From Nipponacmea schrenckii (Eukaryota; Mollusca; Gastropoda; Lottiidae), in the NCBI GenBank assembly GCA_030562195.1, contig CM060199.1:33624338-33688337 (forward strand): DNA of 64,000 nt. Reading direction: 5' to 3'. Positions 35,501 to 47,500 of the stretch are shown in pieces (within the stretch, counting starts at the first letter, position 1; each line of letters begins with the position of its first letter). The position numbers and the translations under genes were made by a program. Under the pieces are notes generated by a model. The model was not told where the DNA came from. It did no database searches and worked only from the letters and a program-made list of their open reading frames with translations.

Positions 35501-38500
35501 CGGTGAAGATTGAACTTCTGGTGGTGATATTTCTACAACATCATCCTCACTGGATTCTGGTTCCTCCTTTATAATAACAACTGGTTGTGGTATATATTCT
35601 ACAACACGATTATCTAATGGTCGTGTTATGTACGCAGGTTGATAAACTGTAATATAAAAATAGTTTAATTGGTAAAATGCGCAAAAGTTAAAAAACATTT
35701 CTCTCACATTACCACACCCTGGGTTGCCTTTGACTCAACTTCTTTGGTCAAGCTAGATATAATTATGAATATCATATGTGTGCTTGTTGAGTCAGGTTAG
35801 TGCAATATCCGGACACATGTAACCAATTTGCAACGTGTAGATAAGATGGGTCATTTACTCAAGTTCAGCTCCCAAATATTACTTGAGAAAATAATACAGT
35901 TCGGATGTGATTTGAGAAACAAGTCCTACCATCGAGGTCACCCAACGATATTGCAACTATAGCTGCTGCTTGGCAATAAATTCGTATTTACAAGAAAATG
36001 TTCAATCAACAGACCTTCCTCTCGGCGTATAACATATTTAGGCTGTTCGGGTGCATCATTATCTATAGTATATTTCATCTTTCGTATCATATCATTTTGT
36101 CTTGACTTGGAGATCAACTCTAATCTTGGCTGTTTATATTCAGGCTGGTAGGTTGTATCTTCAACTTCTTTTTTTCTTATCATTGGTCTTACAACAACCT
36201 GACTAGCTGCAGCTGAAATTTTCAAAGTCATTTTTCAGATTACATTCTCAGCTCATGAAAGTCATAGAATTTCGATGCCTGCCCAAAGTGCAACATGCTT
36301 GGATTCTTCAGCCAACCAAGTTTTAGAAACATAAAACAATTTTTAGATCATTTCAAAAATATTGCACAACAGTTTTCAAAAATACATTATCTCTGAATTA
36401 AAGCCAAGGAATTGTATTATATTTCTTACGTTTTGAATTCGGTGGTTTTTTCATTGCCAATGATTTTTCAGCTTCATTTACAGCTCTCATTAATAGAGAT
36501 TTATTAGCTTGTAGAGCTTTTGGTACACTTGATCTAGAAAATAGAAATATATGTCATGAGTCACAACAATATAAGATTATGAAAGTTGCGGTAGAACTGA
36601 TTGAAGCCTTATTATCATTTCTATTAATTTTTTAATAAATAGAGTTTTACATCCATCTCATTGGGCTAATCAATGAGGATTTATTTAAAGGTGTAAGAAA
36701 ATAAACGACTGAATATCGATGTGTGGGTGTGCTTACTTTCTGGCTGTAACTTTAACTACACTAGCAACATTACCAACAGCAGGATTCATTGGGTCATATT
36801 CTTCTTCTTCATCTTCTACTGGTGTATTTATAACATTACCTATTATAGAGGTAGGTCCACGTCTTTTATATCTCATATCCTACACAATATATAATATATA
36901 ACATTCAATTTATGTGCAGCACAATTCAACATAGATGGATTGTTCTATATGATTATATCTAATACTTTAATTTTAGTGTTTTCACTATCTCAAGCAAGTA
37001 TGTTTACTTCACCCAAAAAGTCCTTACAAATGTATTTCATATTTAAAATCCTGTAAATAATCTTTATCTAGATTGAAGGTAAAACATACTTACAGCTGAA
37101 TATGAAGACACTTGTCTGATAGGTGAAGCAATAGCTCTTGGTCTAGAATCTGGTTTGGAACCTAATCTAGATATAACTGAACGCTTCTCTGGTTGGGTGC
37201 TTATTACAGAACGCTTCTCTATTTCAGTACCAACAACTGAACGTCTTTCAGCAGTAACTGGTTTCTTTTCAACCGGAGAATCCAGTAACTCTCTAGTAGG
37301 TATCAAGGTATCTTTCCTGACTACAGCTATTCTTGGAGGTTGACTTGATGAAGCAGATGGCATAGCCTTAATCTGGGATTTCTTTTCAGTTTTTTTAGCT
37401 ACTTCCAACTGAAGTTCTTCAGTAAATTCATCTGAATAAAATAAAAGTGATTTGATCATGTAAAAGTGACAATAACATTGGGTTGCATTTCACAAAAAAA
37501 AGTGAAGTCAGCCAACAAAATTGAGACTTAAGGAAGGATTTTTTTGAAAAGCTGGGAAAACAATACAGGGTAAGAATGTTCTTCAATAACAGCAAGCAAA
37601 CTAGTTTGAGGGAATTCTATTCTGAAGCTTGTGCAATGGTACTGCATCAGGTATTATATGACTTTAATCTAACAAGCTCAAATACCAACCTGTTTCAGCT
37701 CTTACAATTATTTCTGGTACAATTTCTTCTTCCAACATACTATCAGCCACAGCTGGGGAGTCCTCTGATTTTTCTATAGGAACTTCTGATCTATAAGAGT
37801 CAGCTTCTGCTGGTTTTGGGGTCACATCTACTGGTGTTTCAGTTGTAACAGAACTGTCCTTGTGATCTGTATCTTTAACACTGCTAATCTTTTTATCACA
37901 AGTCTCCTTCTCTACCTGTATTTCGGAGGTCGAAGCATCGTTCTTTTGACTTCCACTGGAATCCTCAGATGCCACATCTTCTTTTCGTTGTTTTGATGTG
38001 CTTTCTCCATCATGAGACTCTTTAGAATGACGTTTTCTATGTTTATGTTTGTGGTGTTTCCCTTCTTCTTTAGGTTCTTAAAAATAATAATATATCAATT
38101 TAAATATCTAGTAAATAAATCTAATACATAATATTGGGTGAACATTCCAAGGAACTTCTTTAGTCATCAAGGGCCAATGTCAGTCTCAAATATAACTATA
38201 GTTATCTTCATTACTGTATAAAAGACCATAGGTTATGTGTGAGATTGACTCTGACCCGACAAAAGGTTTAGTTGGTCAAAGCATTAACTTCAAACTCAAA
38301 TAAATTGTGCTAATCTAATTCTGTAGATCTTGAATTTTAATCTAAGTTCTATATCCAATGCCTCATTATCATTACTTTGTCTAATAGTATAAACAAGCAG
38401 CAGAAAATGTTTGACACATAAACCCTTTATGAAGGTGTTTCACATAAGGCAGTTTCCTTGCATCATATCACCATTTATGAAGCTTTGGCCTATTCAAACT

Positions 38501-41500
38501 TTACTGTAAAGTTCCAATTGTTTCTTTAACAACAAAATTGGTTTATTGTTATTGCATTTTTATATTGCAAAGAAATAAAATGGCCATTTCACTTTTAAGA
38601 GAGTTCTCACTTGAAAACTATAAGACTCTTACTTACCTCCACCAATAGATTGTAATTTCTGTAGTAAGTCATGTAACCTGAAATTATTAGAATAATAGCC
38701 TATACATTCTAAATTCTCAGCATTCATTCTTTTGAAATTTCAATATTTTGACTATTGCTCTGCTAAGCATCAAAAACTCTAACAATTTTCTCATGTATTT
38801 CCCTTCAGTAAACTAAGACCAAGATAATAAATATTCATAACATCACATATAATTAAAATCTCTTTAAAGTCTTGACATTTTTATTAAGTCAACAGCAGTA
38901 ATTCAAAAACTCTAAATCAAATTCAAACTTGACATGATCTTTGCATTCACAGATGATCACACCAAATTTCAATAAAATCAGTTGAAGAATGTTGTTTCTA
39001 AAGGGTTCATAACTAAATTTTGACAAGGGCAATAACTAACAAACCCTTCATCAAAAAATAATCAAAATCCAGCTTGACAAAGATGTCATGAAAATAAGTG
39101 ATATCAAATTTCATGAAAATAAATGATATCAAATTTCATGAAAATAAATGATATCAAATTTCATGAAAATAAATGATATCAAATTTCATGAAAATAAATG
39201 ATATCAAATTTCATGAAAATAAATGATATCAAATTTCATGAAAATAAATGATATCAAATTTCATAAAAATAAATAAAACCGGTTGAGATGTTGTATGAAT
39301 ATTGACAGGCAATGTCAGGTCTCTTATTTTTCTTTATTGCAAACTTAAAGATAGCTTGCCAGGCAAGGTAATATACGCCCACTGGCAGCATTTATTTCAA
39401 ATAAAAACTTTTCAGTAAGGTTACAATAAGTGGAATGAATTATTCAACCTACCAACCTATTTTATTCTAGGGTCTCTAGTTTCATTAAAAACTGTCAAGA
39501 ATTGTACCTAATAACAACTCATTAAATATTTTTCGGTATTTTTATGATTTGCAATAGGGTTCACCCTTAATAATATTTTGATATTTTTAATTCTTAATAA
39601 GGCTCATCCTTGATTGATATTAAACAATTTCAGCGAGTTTTGTCAAAAAGGAATGTTTAGAGTGTTCACAAGCCAAAAGTTGAAAGCGTTTTTGAAAACA
39701 GGCGCAATAACTGACACTAAATATTTTTCGATTTATCTGATTTTCAATAGGGTTTATCCTTGTGAGAAAACAAATACTAAAGCCAAGTTTCATCAAAATC
39801 CATTCAAAATTGTTCTTTCTAGAGTGTTTGCGAGTTAAATTGAACGCGTTTTCAAAAACAAGGTCAATAACTTGTACTAAATATTTTTCGATTTTCAATA
39901 GGGTTCATCCTTGGGAGACAACAAATACTCCAGCCAAGTTACATCAAAATCCATTAAAAATTGTTCTTTCTAGAGTGTTCACATGCTAAAATTGAACGCG
40001 TTTTCAAGAACAAGGGCTATAACTTACACTAAATATATTTCTATTTATTTGATTTATAATAGGGTTCATCCTTGGGTAAAAAAAAATACTCAAGCCAAAG
40101 TTAATCAAAATCCATTAAGAATAGTTCTTTCTAGAGTGTTTACAAGCTAAAATTGAATGCGTTTTCAAGAACAAGGTCAGTAACTCATACTAAAAAATTT
40201 TTCAATTTAGCTGCTTTTCAATAGGGTTCATCCTTGAGTTATAACACACTCTCACACCAAGTTTCATCGAAATCCATCAAGAATTGTGCCATGTAGAGTG
40301 TTTACGGGACAAAAATCGAACGCGTTTAAAAGAACAAGGGCAATAATTCATATTAGATATATTTTGATATTTTTAATTTTCAATTAGGCTCATCCCTTGC
40401 TATATCCAACAATTTCAGTGAGTTTTGTCAACATAGGTCATGAATTGTACCTTCTAGAGTGTTTATTAGCCAAAAAGTTAAACCCGTTTTCAAACACAAG
40501 GGCAATAACTGACACTAAATACATGTATATTTCGATTTATTTGATTTTCAATAAGGTTCATCCTTAGGTAAAAACAAATACTCAAGCCAAGTTTTATCAA
40601 AATCCATTAAGAATTGTTCTTTCTAGAGTGCTTACAAGCTAAAATTGAACGCGTTTTCAAACACAAGGGCAATAACTGATATTAAATATTTTTCGATTTA
40701 AATGAATTTCAATAGGGTTCATCCTTAGGTGATTACAAATACTCATGCCAAGTTATGTCAAAATCGCTCAAGAATTGTGACTTGTAGAGTGTTTACAAGG
40801 CAAAAATCCAACACATTTTATAGAACAAGGGCAATAATTCCTATTAAATATATTTTGATATGTGCTATTTTCAAAAGGGTTCATTCTTGGGTGATATTAA
40901 ACAATTTCAGCAAGTTTCGTCAAAATCGGTCAATAACTGTGCTTTGTAGAGTGTTTACAAGCTAAAAATTGAACGCGTTTTCAAAAACAAGGGCAATAAC
41001 TGATATTAATTTTTTTTCGAGTTGATTGGTTTTCAATAGGCTTCATCCTTGGGTGATAACAAATACTCAGGCCAAGTTTCATTAAAATCCATTAAAAATT
41101 GTTCTCTCAAGAGTGTTTACAAGCTAAAATTGAACGCGTTTTCAAGAACAAGGGCAATAACTCATACTAAATGTTTTTCGATTTCGCTGATTTTCGATAG
41201 AGTTTATCCTTGAGTTATAACATACTCTCACACCAAGTTTCATCAAAATCGGTCAAGAATTGCACTTTGTAGAGTGTTTACGAGCCATTCAAGAACAAGG
41301 GCACAAACTCATACTAATTTTTTTCCGATTTCGCTGATTTTTAATAGGGTTCATCCTTGCGTGATCATAAACACTCATATTAAGTTTCATCTAAATCCGT
41401 CAAGAATTACACCGTGTAGAGTGTTTACGAGCAATTGTGGACGGACGGACGGATGTGGGTGACGATAATATACGCCCCCCATTTCATGTGGGCGTATAAA

Positions 41501-44500
41501 AATTGAATATAAATGACATTGATCTATTGTGTTGAGTTAAAATGTTTGATTTAAGAATGAAATAGTAGTTTAAAGATTATAAAATGTTAAAGGATGAATT
41601 TTGTTCAGGGATTAGAGATTTTCTAGAAATTTAAACTTGAGGGTGAGCTGAATTCAGTATATGGTAGAGACCTTTCTACACCTGTATTGTTAAATGGCGT
41701 GAGCTAAAATCAGTATAGGGTACAGTCCTCTACACCTGTATTGTAAGTTCATTGAGACTGCAGACATCCCAGGGTTCACTTCTTGTTGTTATGTCAGCAA
41801 CACAAAAGAAACTTTTCTTGGATGCAGACTTCAAGCTTTATTTTTAGGTAACCTTCATTTATTTCATTACTTTTTAGTTTAAATTTAGAAATATATTTCA
41901 TGAATAGGAAATTTTACTCTAGCCTTTTTTGATTGTAATATTATGTGTTGATTGAAAAAATCTATTTGAAATCAGGACAATTGTGTTAGGGTTTATTGAG
42001 ACGACTCTGAATAAAAGCACTGGCCTAGGTCAGAGAGCAGTAGATAAGCTTATTGATTATATAAAAATGATATATATATATTAATATATTGTCTTCCAGT
42101 GTAGGTTTTTAATATGAGTGATATCATAGCATGTTATATTATAATCAAAGATTCTGGCTAAGAGTTGCTGAATTAAACACCATTTATTAAAAAGGTAAAT
42201 CTAAATTGATATGTCTATCTGAGTTTTTGAATAAGAATGGGCAAGAATCTGAAAGGCAACTGTGCCTAGTTCATCAACTAGAATAATAAGAATGACTAAT
42301 AGGACTAAGATTTCAGTTTTGTCCATGAATTTTGTTTTTTACACATCAAACATATCAGTTATCTGTGTTTTAGCATCTTAGACTTAAAAAAATCATTCTT
42401 TTATCTTACAGCTATAGATCATAAAGGAGGATTCATTTACCAATCAAACAAAATTCAGTTGTATTCTGAGGTAAGTCAAAATTTAGATTCTTAAATGCTA
42501 TGATTAATTAGGAACTAGGTATATACAAACAGTATAATAATTTGCAGGGTATGATTTTGACAATAGTGAATTTATGATCAATATTGGATTAGAATTTAAG
42601 GCTCAGATGATAATTGAATTAATTTAAAAAGCCTTGATCATTGTAATTAAACTAAAGGAATGATAATTTAGTAATGTAGGATCTGTATAAAAGAATGATA
42701 ATTTAGTAATGTAGGATATGTATAAAAGAATGATAATTTAGTAATGTAGGATTTGTATTATCCATATCAATGATAATGTTAATATATATGGTAATAAAAC
42801 TGAAGGAGTGATAAAATTATAAGATTGAATTTTTTGTGAACAATGTTTTAAAGGGATAATAGGCGTTAGAACGAACATAAAATTGTAAGTTCACTCAAAT
42901 TTGGACAATAACAGTATATATCCATCAGTGGACTTACCTATACATCAAAGTCCCTCTAAAATCCGATAAATCCCCAAAATAAAGTAGTTAATCATAAAAC
43001 GCTTGAGCCATCCATCAAGCGATTTTCAAATCTTGTAAATATAAAGGGAAGTAACTCTAACATGTGAGTTTTCACGCGTCCTTGACCCCTACTGTTGAAT
43101 TCCACAATGATGTTTTAGCGTTGATTTACCAGACGCTTTTATTCTCAAACTGAATGGAATCGTCGCTGGCTCACTTTTTTTTAAAATTCCGAATATATTT
43201 CTATTGTGGCTTTTTAAAATTTGGTAAAGTGTGGGATGCATACTTATTTAACTAACAGTCAATATGAAATACAAATATAAGCCGTAGGACGAGTGTATTC
43301 TAACGCCTATTATCCCTTTAATTCATGGTAGGAATAAACTGAAGAAATGATAATGTTATAATATATAATCAGAATAAACTGAAGGAATAATAATGTTGTA
43401 ATATATAGTAGGAATGAATTTTTTTAAATGATGTTATAATATATGATTGGAAAAAACTTAAGGAATGATGAAGTTATAAAATGATTGGAACAAATTGATG
43501 GAATAATAATGTTATAATATATAATAGGAATGATAATTTTAGGAATAAAACTGTAATAATGTTTGAGCTGGTTAAATAATATTTGAAAGGAAAAGCTGTA
43601 AGAATGACAATACATCAGAATCAATAGTAAAAGAGTAATCATATTGGTTGTTACATTCTGTTAATTACAATTTTTTTCCCATTCTTAACGGGATCTTCCC
43701 ATGGGTAAAATATAAGACCCTATCCATTAGAAAGAAAAAAAAGCATAATCTCTCCAAAGTGTAACAGGACTCCTTCCTAAACTTCCTAGGGAACAGAACG
43801 CTTGAATCTAAGAATCTATTGGGTTTATTTATGCTGCCTGTTGAACTTTTCAGTAAATGTGTGAATGTGTTTTTACAAGTCAAACTTAAAATCCTATTTT
43901 GTTTGAAGAGAAAAGATGACTTCTTTAGGTTATAAGGGAAGTCTGGCCAAATTTTCTCTTCCCAATTCAAGTCTTTCCTCCACTGTGGCTATAATCTGAT
44001 GAGCTGTGTATCATATAAGATGTAAAGAATGAATGTTTAAAGCTCTCAGATTTATAAAGGTCGATTTTATGTGGACAATATTTTAGTCACTCAACATGAA
44101 ATCAACTTCAAGTATGAGTGTATTTCCAAGTTCAACAGGGGCTTTTTTTATAAATACAACTTCTTTAGGATAAGGGGAGTTGTCTAAATCTAAAGTTTGG
44201 CTTTAACTGGATATATTTCAGTCTCAAATATTGAGAATTCTCCCTCTGTAGGAATGGCTATAAGATTGATGATGTTGTTTTTTACTAAACTGGATAGGGG
44301 ACGGCGACCTGCATGACAGCTGAAGGCAAGCATGTGGTAGGTGTGGGGGCCACTATTACTGCAGGGCGGCTCTGAGTAGGTGTGGTCATGAAGTCCTACG
44401 GTCGCAAATTAGATCATCATAAAATCAAATGACATTTTATATGTTATACCTTGCTTCAGGGGGATCAAATCTAGACAAGTGCCAGATATTTTTCTAAATT

Positions 44501-47500
44501 ATTAATTTTATGTTTTAATAAAAGGTTTTGCTTCAGGTCTGCCATATTGATATCAAATCTAGAAGAAAAGATTGTGTAGTATAGACATTGATCATGGTAA
44601 AAGGTAAAGGGAGTAAAGTTGTAGTGAATGAAAGTCTAAAAATCTGTGAATTAGTGCAGATTGATATCAATACTAGATAAAAAAAAAATTCTAATATTTT
44701 TAGAATTCTGTCAAATGATAAAAAATAATGTTAAAAGATTAATTTAATTGAACTAAGTTAAGATAAATATATGAATTAGCATTGTTTAGAGTTGAACCAT
44801 TTAAAATGGTAAAAAAAATAAAGAATGAACAATATTTAACATGGAAAACAACTTGATAGTTAAGGATTCTTTCTTAGAGCCAAACCTTCCAGCATTGTTC
44901 TTATCCGAATTGTTCGTACCCAAATTGTTCGTACCTAATAACAGCTGGGTCAACTGGAATTATGAGTGTTACAAAAAAATATTATTGTCAGAAATTGAGT
45001 ACTATATTTTGCTTGTACAATGTAAAGCTTATGGGAATTTATTTTGTTGACATTTATCAATTCATACTGTTTTTATGTTTTTTTTGAAAATATGTACATG
45101 TATTTTTTAGATAAATTTTAAACTATTTGATATTTATATGGTTACCATCAATACCATTACTGCTTTCCACTACTGTTCAGTGAGTTCACTTCAAGTTTTG
45201 ATGTTCTAGTAACTTCTACTGATGATCAGAAACAGTTGTCGACAGAATGAGATGAGCTTTTCTATTTCAAATGAATTTTATTATTTAATACCCTGTTTGT
45301 ATTCTGAATCAATCTTATATTAGTTAGAAAATCATATTTATCATTGTTTTTTTTCAATGAAGCTTGTGTTCTTCAAGTTATGTTATGGTTAGAAATAACC
45401 AAGAAATATTGTTGACTTGACCAAATTTTCTGTTCAAATTCACTTTGATATCTATTCAAATTTCATAAATTCATGTTTTTTATACCAGAAATATTGATTC
45501 TGTGGTAAATCTATTTTATATGTTTCTTTAATGATTTGTTTAATGATAATTCTTTTGAAAACCTGTTCTGGTTAGTACAATTATTGATTCTGCGGTTCAA
45601 ATTGAACCATAGTTATGCATTTCTTGTTACTTAAGTCAGATATACCATTTCAAACAGAGCTATGAAATGATATATAGATTATTGTTTAGAAATGTGAGTG
45701 GTTACATAAAGCTATTTGTCCCGTTTAATAAAGAATTTCCATTATCTCATGATAGGTCAAAAATGTTTTCTGATAAGAAAATTTAACAGCTAGACATCAT
45801 AAAAAAAATCATTAAATTACCCTTCTGAGACGACTTAATTCAAATAAATTTTTGCTTCTGATGTGAAAATTCGTTATTGGTATTTGGTGAATTTTAGTAC
45901 AATCTAGAATGGTTACATTTCAAATATTTCATAGAATATATTTCAATTTTAAACTTCTATGGTCTGTAAAATTTAGGAATTTATATCGGAATGATTTTTC
46001 TATTCCTCTGTATACTTTAACATAAATCCTAACCCTACACCTAACCTTAACACACTTACACATAGATTCCTAAATTCTATAAACCATAGACATATCAAAA
46101 TCTTTAAAATTTTGCAATTCCTGCTATGTGATATTTCGAAATTGTTAACCAATTTATTTTGTTCAAAATTTATTTTCTGATTTCAAATTGTTTAATTTTT
46201 AATTCTGTTACCTGAAACATGGGCCATTTGATGAGACCTGAGACCTTACTAATAAAATTCATTGATGCCCTTCGGTGCCATGGACTTAACTTGTTACCTG
46301 GATTAGAATCTAGCTTCAGGTAAAATAATAGGTTTAATATGATATATTGAATTAATGTAACCACCCATGTTCTAAATATACATATCTTTATGTCCTTTAG
46401 GTAACTGATTTTTATAGAATTATTACAAAAATTTGATTTTGAAGAAAGATCAAAATAAATATTCAAGTTTTGTATTAGTATATAATATGTTTGATATTAA
46501 TTTATTTCCAAAAATTTTTAAGCTAATAATTTTTGGCCAATTGATTGATATCAAATTTGGTATATAGAAATCTAATTATTCTTCAAAAAATGCCAAATTG
46601 ACAATTTGTGAACACAGTGGAGCTCCAATACAGGTGGTAGGGTATTGGTGGTATATTTTATAAATGATTAACACTTGTTTTGTTTTCTATTTGTAGATAT
46701 GACACCAGAAGAAAGTTATAGAAAGATTGGGATGAAATGATAGTGTACAACATTCAAAAATAAAAAGAAGGAAGAATCATATATTTAGTAGCTTGAATAA
46801 ATATATTATTATTGTGTATATTTTAGAATTAAAAAGATATGCATTGTGTTGTTTTCATTCAACAATAATTGAAATTTCTGCTGTCTATATAAAGAAATTT
46901 AAATCTATATGGGAAATCCCTTTGAAGAAAGGAGTACATTTGCATACAAACAATTCACTTTCACATGCCTTGGGTACCAAATGGACCTGTTAAAGACTGA
47001 TAACATTATAATCAGGATCTCCATAAAATAAAAGATATTTCCAAATAACACACATTAGATAATTTTGCATTTAGGCCAAGTTTTGTTAAAATGTCACATG
47101 AGAAGATGAACTGCTTTTAGGCTCTCAAATTGCATTTATTTCATAATTTAAGACACTAGATTGTCCGTTGCTTCAATACATAGGCTCTTTAGAGCCAGAG
47201 TTCTTAGGTTGTACCAGTTTTATTTCAAAAGGGCCTAGTTTTAGGTCGCTGGAATAAGCACATAAAATATTTTAGAAGCTCCATGTCACTTTCATCTTCT
47301 GACATTGGTACATAACCACCAGTATGTTTAAATCATACAGTCTGATCTGCTCATTATAAGAATCACATATAAACTATGGACATTTTGGCATCATTAAAAT
47401 TAGCTTTTGAGAGAAATGGGGGCCAAAGATTCAATCGTGGTTTGGTCAACTGTACCATACAGTACTTAGTTATATTACAAGTGCAAATCATTACCCTTGT

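Noticed and set aside
39614..41462. Several 60-90 codon frames sharing FNRVHPxxxTNT-like text
   Set aside because: Translations of the ~160-bp tandem core repeat, not proteins.
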